From positions 124,001 through 188,000 of the forward strand of contig NZ_CACSIP010000067.1 in NCBI RefSeq assembly GCF_902705885.1: a DNA stretch of 64,000 nucleotides, given 5' to 3'. The stretch's first letter is position 1. Each line of letters begins with the position of its first letter. This document shows positions 50,623 through 59,664 of the stretch, one piece after another. Below the pieces are notes generated by a model. It ran no database searches. It was not told where the DNA came from and saw only the letters and a list, made by a program, of their open reading frames with translations. The DNA is from Mycolicibacterium austroafricanum. Its GTDB lineage: Bacteria > Actinomycetota > Actinomycetes > Mycobacteriales > Mycobacteriaceae. The position numbers and the translations under genes were made by a program.

Positions 50623-53600
50623 TCAGCCTTCGAGGTCACCTTCGGTCTCGAGCAGTACCTGTCTCAAACCGTCGATGGTCGCCGCATCGGGCTCGGCCCA
50701 CATCCCCCGATTCGCGGCTTCGAGCAGCCGTTCAGCCATGCCGTGCAGCGCCCAGGGATTGGATTCGTCCATGAACTTGCGGTTCTCCGGGTCGAGGACG
50801 TATTCGCCGGCCAGCCGCTCGTACATCCAGTCGGCCATCACCCCGGCGGTGGCGTCGTAGCCGAAGAGGTAGTCGACGGTGGCGGCCATCTCGAACGCGC
50901 CCTTGTACCCGTGCCGCCGCATCGCGTTCATCCAACGCGGATTCACCACCCGGGCGCGGAAGACTCGCGTGGTCTCCTCCGACAGCGTCCGGGTCCGCAC
51001 CGACTCCGGGCGGGTGTTGTCGCCGATGTAGGCGGCCGGGTCCTTGCCCGTCAACGCTCGCACCGTGGCGATCATGCCGCCGTGGTACTGGAAGTAGTCG
51101 TCGGAGTCGGCGATGTCGTGCTCGCGGGTATCGGTGTTCTTGGCGGCCACCGCGATCCGGCGGTACGCCCGGTTCATGTCATCGGTGGCGGGGGCGCCGT
51201 CCAGCCCGCGCCCATAGGCGAACCCTCCCCACGCGGTGTACACCTGCGCGAGGTCGGCGTCGTCGCGCCAGTTCCGGCTGTCCATGAGCTGCAGCAGACC
51301 GGCGCCGTAGGTACCGGGCTTGGAGCCGAAAATTCGTGTGGTGGCTCGTCGCTGGTCGCCGTGCTCGGCGAGATCGACCTCGCTGTGGGCGCGGACGTAG
51401 TTCTGCTCGGCAGGCTCGTCGAGGCCCGCGACCAAAGCGACGGCGTCGTCGAGCATGGTGACCACGTGCGGGAAGGCGTCGCGGAAGAAGCCCGAGATCC
51501 GGACGGTGACATCGATGCGCGGCCGGCCGAGCTCAGCCAGGGAGATGGTCTCGAGGTCGACGACCCGCCGCGAGGCCTCATCCCACACCGGTCGAACACC
51601 CAGTAACGCAAGGACTTCGGCGATGTCATCACCCGAGGTTCGCATCGCCGACGTGCCCCAGACCGAGAGTCCGACCGACTGAGGCCACTGCCCGTGATCG
51701 GCGTGGTACCGCTCGAGTAGCGAGTCGGCCAGTGCCACACCGGTTTCCCACGCCAGCCGGGACGGCACCGCCTTCGGGTCTACGGAGTAGAAGTTGCGCC
51801 CGGTCGGAAGTACGTTGACCAGACCACGCAGCGGTGAACCCGACGGCCCCGCCTCGATGAAGCGTCCCTCGAGCGCCCGCAGGATCTGGCTGATCTCTCC
51901 GTCGGTCTGGCGCAGCCGCGGTACGACCTCCGTTGCGGCGAAGCGCAGCACGGCGGCGACGTCGACGTCGTCCGTGAGCGCCTCGGCCTGCGCGGGATCC
52001 CAGCCCGTTTCCTGCAGGGCGGCCACCAGGCCACGCGCCTGCTCCTCGGCGAGGTCGACCGCGCCCCGGATGTCCGAGCCGTCCTCGGCAAGCCCCAGCG
52101 CCTGACGCAGACCGGGCACCGACTGCTCGCCGCCGAACAACTGTCGGGCGCGCAGGATCGCCAACACCAGGTCGAGCTCGACGGAACCGTCTGGCGCTTG
52201 CCCGAGGATGTGCAGGCCGTCGCGAATCTGCACATCCTTGATCTCGCACAGCCATCCATCGACGTGCAGCAGCATGTCGTCGAAGACATCCTCGTCGGGA
52301 CGATCCTCCAGTCCCAGGTCGTGATCCATCTTGGCCGCCCGCATCAGCGTCCAGATCTGCTGACGGATCGCGGGCAGCTTCGACGGATCGAGTGTCGAGA
52401 TGTTCGAGTGCTCGTCGAGGAGCTGCTCGAGCCGGGCGATGTCACCGTAGCTCTCGGCACGGGCCATCGGCGGAATGAGGTGGTCCACGAGGACTGCATG
52501 CGCACGACGTTTCGCCTGCGTGCCCTCACCGGGGTCGTTGACCAGGAACGGATAGATCAGCGGCAGGTCGCCGAGCGCGGCATCGGATCCGCATGCCGCA
52601 GACATGCCCAGAGTTTTGCCGGGCAGCCACTCGAGGTTGCCGTGCTTGCCGAGGTGCACAACGGCATCAGCACCGAAACCCTTGTCCAGCCAGCGGTATG
52701 CCGCGAGATAGTGGTGGCTGGGTGGCAGATCCGGGTCATGGTAGATGGCGACGGGGTTCTCGCCGAAGCCGCGCGGGGGTTGCACGAGTATCACGACGTT
52801 TCCCGACAGCATCGCCGCGATGACGATCTCACCGTCAGGGTCGCGGCTGCGGTCGACGAACAGCTCGCCCGGCGGTGGACCCCAGTGCTCGACCATCGCG
52901 TCGGTCAACTCGGAGGGCAGCGTGGCGAACCACTCGCGATACTCCTTGGCGGACAACCGGATCGGGTTTCCGACCAGTTGCCCGTCGGTCAGCCAGTCCT
53001 GATCCTGCCCGCCACGCTCGATCAGTGCGTGCACCAGCGCATCACCGTCGCCGGCGTCGACTCCAGGCACTTCACCGATGTCGTAGCCGGCCTGCCGCAT
53101 GGCACGCAGCAGGGCGACCGCGCTTGCGGGAGTGTCCAACCCGACGGCGTTGCCGATGCGCGCGTGCTTGGTGGGGTAGGCGGAGAACACCATCGCCACC
53201 CGTTTGTCGGCGGCGGTGATGCGGCGTAGCCGGGCATGCCGCACGGCGAGCCCCGCGACCCGGGCGCAGCGCTCCGGGTCGGGAACGTAGGAGATCAGGC
53301 CCTCGTCGTCGATCTCTTTGAACGAGAAGGGAACCGTGACGATGCGACCGTCGAACTCCGGTACGGCCACCTGCGTGGCGACGTCGAGCGGGCTCATCCC
53401 GTCGTCATTGGAATGCCAGTCTTTCCGCGACGACGTCAGGCACAACCCCTGCAGGATGGGCACGTCCAGCGCCGCCAGATGCGCGACGTTCCACTGATCG
53501 TCGGTGCCTCCCGCGCCGACCGTGGCGGGAATCGCTCCCCCGGCCGCCAGCACAGTGGTGATCAACGCGTCGGCGGTACCGAGCAGTTCCAGAAGTTCGG

Positions 53601-54246
53601 GCTCCGGGGTGCGCAGCGACGCACAGTAGATCGCGAGCGGACGGCCACCGGCCGCGTCGATCGCATGGCACAACGCGCCGACGTACTCGGTGTTACCGGC
53701 TAGGTACTGCGCGCGGTAGAACAGCACCGCGACCGTCGGGCCGTCACCACCGGCGGTGTGGCCGGCAGGACACTCCAGCACACCCCACGTCGGAGTGCTG
53801 ACCGGAGGCTCGAACCCGACGCCGGTCATCAACACCGTGTCGGACAGGAACGAATGCAGGTTCACCACGTTCTCGATGCCGCCCTGCGCGAAGTACACGT
53901 GTGTCTCCAACGCCACGCCGGCCGGGGCTGTCGAGTGGCTCATCAAGTCGGCGTCGGGCGCCTGCTCACCGCTGATCACCACTGCGGGAATGCCCGCCGC
54001 AACGACCTGATCGATGCCGTCCTGCCACGCGCGGTACCCACCGAGGATCCGGACCACCACCGCCTGCGCATCGGCGAGCAGCTCGGCGAGCTCACCGTCG
54101 ACCAGCCGCGACGGGTTGGCCCACCGGTAGGCGGCCCCGGAGGCTCGCGCGGCGATGAGGTCGGTGTCCGAGGTCGACAGCAACAGGATCGTATGGGGGG
54201 AACGGCCCTCCGAGGGCAAGTGAGCCACGCTCCATTCGTACCGCAT
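50623..54246 (-). CDS. cobN: Cobaltochelatase subunit CobN
   Basis: 1,207 residues, the usual length for CobN, the large subunit that inserts cobalt into hydrogenobyrinic acid a,c-diamide in the aerobic B12 route. N-terminal TILLLSTSDTDLIAARASG and RWANPSRLVDGELAELL are characteristic of mycobacterial CobN. Central DAVVHLGKHGNLEWLPGKTLGMS, KRRAHAVLVDHLIPPMARAESYGDIARLEQLLDEH and C-terminal RWMNAMRRHGYKGAFEMAATVDYLFGYDATAGVM are family blocks containing the conserved His residues proposed to handle metal. ATG 54246 is the best start; a shorter GTG start is possible. It is transcribed alone, divergent from cobG. No B12 riboswitch was recognised in its leader. Confidence 0.95.
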   Translation of the reverse strand: MRYEWSVAHLPSEGRSPHTILLLSTSDTDLIAARASGAAYRWANPSRLVDGELAELLADAQAVVVRILGGYRAWQDGIDQVVAAGIPAVVISGEQAPDADLMSHSTAPAGVALETHVYFAQGGIENVVNLHSFLSDTVLMTGVGFEPPVSTPTWGVLECPAGHTAGGDGPTVAVLFYRAQYLAGNTEYVGALCHAIDAAGGRPLAIYCASLRTPEPELLELLGTADALITTVLAAGGAIPATVGAGGTDDQWNVAHLAALDVPILQGLCLTSSRKDWHSNDDGMSPLDVATQVAVPEFDGRIVTVPFSFKEIDDEGLISYVPDPERCARVAGLAVRHARLRRITAADKRVAMVFSAYPTKHARIGNAVGLDTPASAVALLRAMRQAGYDIGEVPGVDAGDGDALVHALIERGGQDQDWLTDGQLVGNPIRLSAKEYREWFATLPSELTDAMVEHWGPPPGELFVDRSRDPDGEIVIAAMLSGNVVILVQPPRGFGENPVAIYHDPDLPPSHHYLAAYRWLDKGFGADAVVHLGKHGNLEWLPGKTLGMSAACGSDAALGDLPLIYPFLVNDPGEGTQAKRRAHAVLVDHLIPPMARAESYGDIARLEQLLDEHSNISTLDPSKLPAIRQQIWTLMRAAKMDHDLGLEDRPDEDVFDDMLLHVDGWLCEIKDVQIRDGLHILGQAPDGSVELDLVLAILRARQLFGGEQSVPGLRQALGLAEDGSDIRGAVDLAEEQARGLVAALQETGWDPAQAEALTDDVDVAAVLRFAATEVVPRLRQTDGEISQILRALEGRFIEAGPSGSPLRGLVNVLPTGRNFYSVDPKAVPSRLAWETGVALADSLLERYHADHGQWPQSVGLSVWGTSAMRTSGDDIAEVLALLGVRPVWDEASRRVVDLETISLAELGRPRIDVTVRISGFFRDAFPHVVTMLDDAVALVAGLDEPAEQNYVRAHSEVDLAEHGDQRRATTRIFGSKPGTYGAGLLQLMDSRNWRDDADLAQVYTAWGGFAYGRGLDGAPATDDMNRAYRRIAVAAKNTDTREHDIADSDDYFQYHGGMIATVRALTGKDPAAYIGDNTRPESVRTRTLSEETTRVFRARVVNPRWMNAMRRHGYKGAFEMAATVDYLFGYDATAGVMADWMYERLAGEYVLDPENRKFMDESNPWALHGMAERLLEAANRGMWAEPDAATIDGLRQVLLETEGDLEG

Positions 54247-54320
54247 GGTCTACAGGGCGAGGCGACTAACCTGACGGAGGTGACCACGACGGCGATCTCG
54301 CGGCGCCGACCGCCCGCAGC

Positions 54321-54425
54321 TCAGCGGTGCGGGTTCCAGCGGCCGTACCACGTCTGCTTGTAGGGCATTCCGATGGCCGCTACGAGCAGGAATATGACCG
54401 CCGCAAAGATGATCGTCGCAAGCAT
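54321..54425 (-). CDS. Small single-span membrane protein (34 residues)
   Basis: MLATIIFAAVIFLLVAAIG forms one hydrophobic helix, followed by a short polar tail MPYKQTWYGRWNPHR rich in aromatic and basic residues. The second of two nearby ATGs (54425) is preferred, since AAAGGA at 54433-54438 is 7 nt upstream of it and only 1 nt from the first. Its codons follow the local GC-rich usage. It sits between cobN and cobG and is read in the cobN direction. A role in envelope or transporter assembly is possible, but nothing identifies one. Confidence 0.55.
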   Translation of the reverse strand: MLATIIFAAVIFLLVAAIGMPYKQTWYGRWNPHR

Positions 54426-54599
54426 CGTCATTCCTTTCACGAAGCCCGTTGTTTGACACGGGTTCAGTAAGCAAGACGGTACCGCCGGTAACAGCGAGAA
54501 TGGCCGAGGTGTGCGGCACGGAACCACAGCGTCGATTATGTGACGGCGATCACATTCGTTCAGCGCCGGCGCCGTAATCTGCGGCCGCACAGGGCTGGG

Positions 54600-54605
54600 T
54601 ACCGT
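54600..54605 (+). promoter_or_regulatory. -10 box of cobG (TACCGT), predicted leaderless
   Basis: TACCGT fits TANNNT and is followed by 6 nt and then ATG 54612. There is no Shine-Dalgarno sequence. Transcription of cobG-cobH-cobIJ would begin at the start codon. Confidence 0.5.
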
Positions 54606-54611
54606 GGACCG

Positions 54612-55736
54612 ATGGACAGGACCCGGGACGTCGATGCCTGCCCCGGTGCACTGCAGACGCACAGCGCGGCCGACGGGGAGCTGGCGCGAATCCGGTTGCC
54701 GGGCGGGATGATCGCCGCCTCCCAGATGGAGGCGGTGGCACAGGCCGCCATCGATTTCGGCTCCTCCACCGTGGAACTCACCTCGCGGGGCAACCTGCAG
54801 ATCCGGGGGGTCCGGGACACCGCCGCCGTCGCCGCACTGCTCGCCGATGCAGGTCTGCTGCCCTCACCGACCCATGAGCGGGTCCGCAACATCGTGGCCT
54901 CACCATTGTCGGGTCGGCATGCAGGTATCTGCGACGTTCGTGGACTCGTCGCCGATCTGGACTCGGCGGTGCAGCAGGATCCGGTGCTGAGCGACCTGCC
55001 GGGACGATTCCTGTTCGGGATCGACGACGGACGCGGCGACATCTCCGGTCTCGGAGCCGATGCGGGCATCCACGTCGTTGATGACACCACCGCGGCTCTC
55101 CTTCTCGCCGGACGCGACACCGGTGTCCGGCTGACCCTCGCCGACGCCGTCCCCGCTCTCCTCGCCATCGCCGGGGTGTTCACCGAGATCCGCGGAAAGT
55201 GCTGGCGGGTGGCCGAACTCGACGACCCGTCGCCGCTGCTCGGCGGCCTGACCCCGACAGCACCGCCCGGCGCGACATGGTCCGCGACCACCCGTCCACC
55301 CGTCGGCTGGATCGTGCAGGGCGACGAGCGGATCACCTTGGGTGCGAGCGCACCACTCGGAGTGCTCGACGCCGAACTGGTTCGGTACCTCGCGGCAGTT
55401 GACGCGCCGATGGCGATCACGCCGTGGCGTTCGGTGCTGCTCTTCGACCTCGACGCGGGCGTCGCCGACGTGGCGCTGCGGGTGCTCGCCCCCAGAGGGC
55501 TGGTGTTCGACGAGAACTCGCCGTGGCTGTCACTGTCGGCGTGCACGGGACGCCCCGGCTGTGAACGCTCGTTGGCCGACGTCCGTGCCGATGCCGCGGC
55601 GGCCGCCTTCGACGGGGCTGCCACCGGGGTCCACCGGCACTTCGTCGGCTGCGAACGCGCCTGCGGCAACCCGGGCCACGGTGAGCTCCTGATCGCGACC
55701 GGAGACGGCTACCGACCGCGAAGCGCCCACCCGTAG
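54612..55736 (+). CDS. cobG: Precorrin-3B synthase CobG
   Basis: 374 residues of the nitrite/sulfite-reductase fold. CobG oxidises precorrin-3A to precorrin-3B with oxygen, an Fe-S cluster and non-haem iron. The half-domains begin CPGALQTHSAADGELARIRLPGG and WIVQGDERITLGASAPLG. The cluster cysteines are in SACTGRPGCERS (about 310 and 315) and GCERACGNPGHG (about 346 and 350), all four present. It uses the aerobic pathway, consistent with cobN. It starts the plus-strand unit cobG-cobH-cobIJ, with cobH 9 bp downstream. Confidence 0.94.
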   Translation: MDRTRDVDACPGALQTHSAADGELARIRLPGGMIAASQMEAVAQAAIDFGSSTVELTSRGNLQIRGVRDTAAVAALLADAGLLPSPTHERVRNIVASPLSGRHAGICDVRGLVADLDSAVQQDPVLSDLPGRFLFGIDDGRGDISGLGADAGIHVVDDTTAALLLAGRDTGVRLTLADAVPALLAIAGVFTEIRGKCWRVAELDDPSPLLGGLTPTAPPGATWSATTRPPVGWIVQGDERITLGASAPLGVLDAELVRYLAAVDAPMAITPWRSVLLFDLDAGVADVALRVLAPRGLVFDENSPWLSLSACTGRPGCERSLADVRADAAAAAFDGAATGVHRHFVGCERACGNPGHGELLIATGDGYRPRSAHP

Positions 55737-55745
55737 GGTGAGCGG

Positions 55746-56372
55746 GTGCTCGACTACATCCGCGACGCCGGTGAGATCTATCGACAGTCGTTCGCGATGA
55801 TCCGCGACGAGGCGGACCTGTCCAGGTTCCCCGGCGATGTCGCGCGGGTGGTCGTCCGGCTGATCCACACCTGCGGCCAGATCGACGTTGCCGAGCACGT
55901 GGCCTTCTCCCCCGACGTCGTCACCCGGGCCCACAACGCACTCGCAGGTGGTGCCCCGGTCCTGTGTGACTCCTCGATGGTCGCCGCCGGGATCACCCGG
56001 TCGCGGCTACCGGCGGACAACGAGGTGGTGTCGCTGGTCGCCGACCCGAGAGCGCCCCAGCTGGCCGACCGACTCGGCACCACCCGCTCCGCAGCCGGGG
56101 TGGACCTGTGGGCCGACCGCCTCGACAACGCGGTACTCGCGATCGGGAACGCACCCACTGCGCTGTTCCGGCTCCTCGAACTCCTCGACGACGGCGCCCC
56201 CGTACCGGCGGCGGTGCTCGGCGGCCCGGTCGGGTTCGTCGGCTCGGCCCAGTCGAAACAGGAGCTGATCGACAGCCCGCGGGGGATGTCCTACCTGGTG
56301 GTGACCGGTCGGCGCGGTGGCAGCGCGATGGCTGCCGCCGCCGTGAATGCGATTGCGGCCGAAGCCGAATGA
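55746..56372 (+). CDS. cobH: Precorrin-8X methylmutase CobH
   Basis: 208 residues. CobH moves a methyl group from C11 to C12 of precorrin-8X to give hydrogenobyrinic acid. The catalytic His is in VVRLIHTCGQIDVAEHVAFS near residue 41. VLCDSSMVAAGITRSRLP and the terminal GGPVGFVGSAQSKQELIDSPRGMSYLVVTGRRGGSAMAAAAVNA are family blocks. The GTG start is preceded by TAGGGT at 55734-55739, 6 nt away, which overlaps the cobG stop and could be an internal leaderless promoter; coupling to cobG is equally possible. The stop overlaps cobIJ (ATGA). Confidence 0.95.
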   Translation: MLDYIRDAGEIYRQSFAMIRDEADLSRFPGDVARVVVRLIHTCGQIDVAEHVAFSPDVVTRAHNALAGGAPVLCDSSMVAAGITRSRLPADNEVVSLVADPRAPQLADRLGTTRSAAGVDLWADRLDNAVLAIGNAPTALFRLLELLDDGAPVPAAVLGGPVGFVGSAQSKQELIDSPRGMSYLVVTGRRGGSAMAAAAVNAIAAEAE

Positions 56373-57862
56373 GCAGCCGCAGCGGGACACTGGGGACCCT
56401 GTGGGGTGTCGGCCTCGGACCCGGCGATCCGGAACTGGTGACCGTCAAGGCAGCCAGGGTCATCGGGTCTGCCGACGTCGTCGCCTACCACAGTGCGCGG
56501 CACGGGCGCAGCATCGCCCGGTCGATCGCCGAGCCCTACCTCCGATCCGGCCAGATCGAGGAACACCTGGTGTACCCGGTGACCACCGAGACATCCGACC
56601 ATCCCGGCGGTTACGCAGGCGCGATGGAGGACTTCTACCGCGAGGCCGCCGAACGCATCGCAGCGCACCTGGCCGCCGGCCGCGACGTCGCCCTGCTGGC
56701 CGAGGGTGATCCGCTGTTCTACAGCTCCTACATGCACATGCACACCCGCCTCACCGAACGGTTCGATGCGGTGATCGTTCCCGGCGTGACGTCGGTCAGC
56801 GCGGCCTCGGCCGCGGTGGCCACTCCCCTGGTGCAGGGAGACCAGGTGCTGACCATCCTGCCCGGAACGCTGCCCGCCGACGAACTCCAGCGTCGAATCA
56901 GCGACACCGACGCCGCCGTCATCCTGAAGCTCGGTCGCTCGTATCCCGCTGTGCGGAAAGCACTTTCAGCCTCCGGACGGCTGGACGAGGCCTATTACGT
57001 CGAGCGCGCCAGCACCGAGAGGCAACGCGTGCTGCCGGCCGACGAGGTGGACGACGCGTCGGTTCCGTACTTCGCGCTCGCGATGCTCGCCGGTCGCCAA
57101 CACACCACCGCGGCCACCGGAAGCGTCGCGGTGGTCGGGTTGGGGCCCGGCGACGTCGAGTGGATGACACCGCAGAGCCGGCACGAGCTGGCCGCCGCCA
57201 CCGACCTGATCGGTTACGGCCCCTATCTGGACCGCCTCGGGGTACGCGAGGGCCAGCGCAGGCATCCCAGCGACAACACCGACGAACCTGCGCGCGCTCG
57301 GCTGGCGTGCGAGTTGGCCGAGCAGGGCCATTCGGTCGCGGTTGTGTCGTCCGGGGATCCCGGGGTGTTCGCGATGGCCACCGCGGTGCTCGAGGAAGCC
57401 AAGCAGTGGCCCAGCGTCACGGTGCGGGTGATCCCCGCGATGACGGCCGCTCAGGCAGTCGCCAGCCGGGTGGGCGCACCACTCGGCCACGACTACGCGG
57501 TCATCTCGCTGTCCGATCGCCTCAAGCCCTGGGATGTCATCGCGGCGCGTCTGACCGCGGCGGCCACGGCCGACATGGTGCTGGCCATCTACAACCCGGC
57601 GTCGAAGACCCGCACCTGGCAGGTCACAGCGATGCGGGACCTTCTGCTCGAACATCGCGACCCCGGCACACCCGTGGTCATCGGCCGCGACGTCGCGGGT
57701 CCGGGCGAAACCGTCAGGGTGGTCCGGTTGGCCGACCTCGACCAGGCCGACGTCGACATGAGGTGCCTGCTCATCGTCGGTTCCTCGCAGACGCAGTGGT
57801 ATTCCGCAGGCGAAGGTGGCATCGACCGGGTGTTCACTCCGCGCTACTACCCGCACATTTGA
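56369..57862 (+). CDS. cobIJ: CobI-CobJ fusion, precorrin-2 C20- and precorrin-3B C17-methyltransferase
   Basis: 497 residues in two SAM-dependent methyltransferase domains. Residues 1-245 are CobI: GTLWGVGLGPGDPELVTVKAARVI, LLAEGDPLFYSSYMHMHTRL, VIVPGVTSVSAASAA. Residues 250-497 are CobJ: SVAVVGLGPGDVEWMTPQSRHEL, IGYGPYLDRL, VVSSGDPGVFAMA, VIPAMTAAQAVASRVGAPLGHDYAVISLSDRLKPW, AIYNPASKTR. The fusion is the usual form in mycobacteria (Rv2066). ATG 56369 overlaps the cobH stop by 4 bp. The two domains act at separate steps, around CobG. Confidence 0.95.
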   Translation: MSSRSGTLGTLWGVGLGPGDPELVTVKAARVIGSADVVAYHSARHGRSIARSIAEPYLRSGQIEEHLVYPVTTETSDHPGGYAGAMEDFYREAAERIAAHLAAGRDVALLAEGDPLFYSSYMHMHTRLTERFDAVIVPGVTSVSAASAAVATPLVQGDQVLTILPGTLPADELQRRISDTDAAVILKLGRSYPAVRKALSASGRLDEAYYVERASTERQRVLPADEVDDASVPYFALAMLAGRQHTTAATGSVAVVGLGPGDVEWMTPQSRHELAAATDLIGYGPYLDRLGVREGQRRHPSDNTDEPARARLACELAEQGHSVAVVSSGDPGVFAMATAVLEEAKQWPSVTVRVIPAMTAAQAVASRVGAPLGHDYAVISLSDRLKPWDVIAARLTAAATADMVLAIYNPASKTRTWQVTAMRDLLLEHRDPGTPVVIGRDVAGPGETVRVVRLADLDQADVDMRCLLIVGSSQTQWYSAGEGGIDRVFTPRYYPHI

Positions 57863-57878
57863 CGCCCGTCGCACATCG

Positions 57879-57908
57879 TTGACAGTCGTCAGAACTGCGG
57901 GTTAATGT
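57879..57908 (+). promoter_or_regulatory. Promoter with TTGACA and TAATGT, leaderless GTG
   Basis: A -35 box TTGACA (57879-57884) and a -10 box TAATGT (57903-57908) are 18 bp apart. The ATG at 57905 lies inside the -10 box and so cannot be in the mRNA. GTG 57914, in frame, falls 5 nt downstream at the expected +1. Confidence 0.6.
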
Positions 57909-57913
57909 CGCGC

Positions 57914-58591
57914 GTGCAGCGAGGACTACCGGTGCGGTCGCCGACCGACCGGCGCCAGCCACAAAAGAGCGATCTGCGGCGTAGCGCGATCCTGGAGTCG
58001 CTGGACCATCACCTGCGCGAATACGGCTTCGACGGCGTCAACATCGCCGATGTCACCAAGCGCGCCGGGGTCACCCGCTCGGCGTTCTACTTCTACTTCG
58101 AGAACAAGGCCGCTGCCGTGGCCGCGCTGCTGGAGCCGATGTACGACGACGGTTTCGTCGCCAGTGACATACTGACCGGAACCGCGGAGCCGCCGCGATG
58201 GCGGATTCGCGCAATGGTGGAGGCGCTGCTCGACACCGTCGAGCACCATCGCTACCTGTTGCAGGCGATGCTCGACGCCAGGACCACCAACCCGGCGATC
58301 CGTCAGGTGTGGGACGACGCCCGGGAAACGTTCGTCCCCGCCGTCGCGGCGATGATCACCGCCGAGCGGGATGGCGGACGCGCACCCGACGGCCCACCGG
58401 CGGAGGTGATCGCCGCCATGCTGCTGGAGTTCAACGACCGACTGCTCGAGCGCTACACGATCGGCGGCAGGCTCAGCCGACAACAGCTCAGCGAGGGCGC
58501 CGAAGCCGTCTGGTTGCGCACGATCTACGGCCACGTCGATGTGACGGGGCAAGCGCGGACTTCCGCAGACCAGAAGAGGGCCACATCGTGA
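57914..58591 (+). CDS. TetR-family transcriptional regulator
   Basis: About 225 residues. The helix-turn-helix is SAILESLDHHLREYGFDGVNIADVTKRAGVTRSAFYFYFENKAAAVAALL (residues 24-75), with the FYFYF recognition-helix segment also found in EthR-like regulators. The C-terminal domain is helical, without a recognisable ligand motif. GTG 57914 is chosen because the promoter at 57879-57908 places ATG 57905 upstream of transcription. The stop overlaps the phosphotransferase start (GTGA), so the two form an operon. This pair occupies the place where cobK and cobM are found in M. tuberculosis. Confidence 0.9.
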   Translation: MQRGLPVRSPTDRRQPQKSDLRRSAILESLDHHLREYGFDGVNIADVTKRAGVTRSAFYFYFENKAAAVAALLEPMYDDGFVASDILTGTAEPPRWRIRAMVEALLDTVEHHRYLLQAMLDARTTNPAIRQVWDDARETFVPAVAAMITAERDGGRAPDGPPAEVIAAMLLEFNDRLLERYTIGGRLSRQQLSEGAEAVWLRTIYGHVDVTGQARTSADQKRATS

Positions 58592-59664
58592 CCATCCCCC
58601 GTAATCCGGCCGACATTACCCCCGACTGGCTGGGCTCGGTGCTGGGCGCCGACGTCTGCGGTGTCGAGGTCACGGCCATCGGTACCGGGCAGACCGGTGC
58701 CACCTACCGGGTCAGCGCCACCTATGCCGACGCCGCCGGATCGGCGGGGCCGCCGCCGGCCACCTTCGCCGTGAAGCTCCCCGCCCAGGATGACGCTGTG
58801 CGCGAGCGGGTGGCGCTCGGGTACCTCTCCGAGGTCGAGTTCTACTCGGCGATCACCGCCAACGTCGCGATCCCGGTGCCGGGTTGCTTCCACAGCGAGA
58901 TCTCCTCCGATGGAGCAGATTTCGTGCTCCTACTGGCCGACATGGCACCCGCCGTCCAAGGCGACCAGATCGCCGGCTGCAGCCACGCCGAGGCGACGCT
59001 GGCCGTCGAGGCACTCGCCGGTCTGCACGGACCGAGCTGGGGTGACCGGCGCTGGTTCGACCTGCCGTCGATCGTCATGCCCAAGCCCGGAGACGCCGAC
59101 GCCGCCAAGGGACTCGGCGACATCGCCGTCATGGCCGCAGACATCACACTGGACAAACTCGGCGGCTCGGTCAGCGACGAGGATCGCAACACCCTGACCA
59201 CCGCGATGAGCCTGGTGACACCGTGGCTGCTCGCGGAGCCGGACCGGTTCTCGCTGATGCACGGCGACTACCGACTCGACAACCTGCTGTTCGATCCGGA
59301 TCGGACCCGTGTCACCGTCGTCGACTGGCAGACCGTCGGACTCGGTCTGCCGGCCCGCGACCTGGCGTACTTCACGGCGACGAGCCTGTTGCCCGAGGTC
59401 CGGCCGACGGTCGAGCGCGACCTGGTCGAGCGTTACCACGCAGCGCTGCTCGGCTACGGCGTGACCGACTACGACAGCGAAACATGCTGGAACGACTACC
59501 GTCTCGGGGTCCTGCAGGCGCCACTGCTCACCAGCCTGGGTTACGCGTTCGCCTCGTCCACCGAGCGTGGCGACGAGATGATCCTGACGATGCTGCACCG
59601 CGGATGCCGTGCGATCCGCGAACTCGGGGCGATCGAGCTGATCAGGTCCTATCAGTCGGCTTGA
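58588..59664 (+). CDS. Aminoglycoside-phosphotransferase-fold kinase
   Basis: 358 residues of the protein-kinase-like APH/ecdysteroid-kinase-like group. TGATYRVSATY is the glycine loop and FAVKLP carries the ATP-binding Lys. The Brenner motif LMHGDYRLDNLLFD near residue 225 gives the catalytic Asp, and VTVVDWQTVGLGLPARDLAYF gives the Mg-binding Asp. All catalytic residues are present. Mycobacterial members phosphorylate unidentified small alcohols. The GTG start overlaps the TetR stop by 4 bp, so the TetR probably controls it. The 3' end overlaps cobL convergently by 23 bp. Confidence 0.9.
   Translation: MTIPRNPADITPDWLGSVLGADVCGVEVTAIGTGQTGATYRVSATYADAAGSAGPPPATFAVKLPAQDDAVRERVALGYLSEVEFYSAITANVAIPVPGCFHSEISSDGADFVLLLADMAPAVQGDQIAGCSHAEATLAVEALAGLHGPSWGDRRWFDLPSIVMPKPGDADAAKGLGDIAVMAADITLDKLGGSVSDEDRNTLTTAMSLVTPWLLAEPDRFSLMHGDYRLDNLLFDPDRTRVTVVDWQTVGLGLPARDLAYFTATSLLPEVRPTVERDLVERYHAALLGYGVTDYDSETCWNDYRLGVLQAPLLTSLGYAFASSTERGDEMILTMLHRGCRAIRELGAIELIRSYQSA

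Noticed and set aside
49402..51606. 734-codon open frame on the plus strand
   Set aside because: It runs antisense across the DUF222/HNH gene and the end of cobN and has no recognisable protein features.
54247..54611. Cobalamin riboswitch upstream of cobN or cobG
   Set aside because: No B12-box-like core or extended leader structure was recognised, and cobG looks leaderless.
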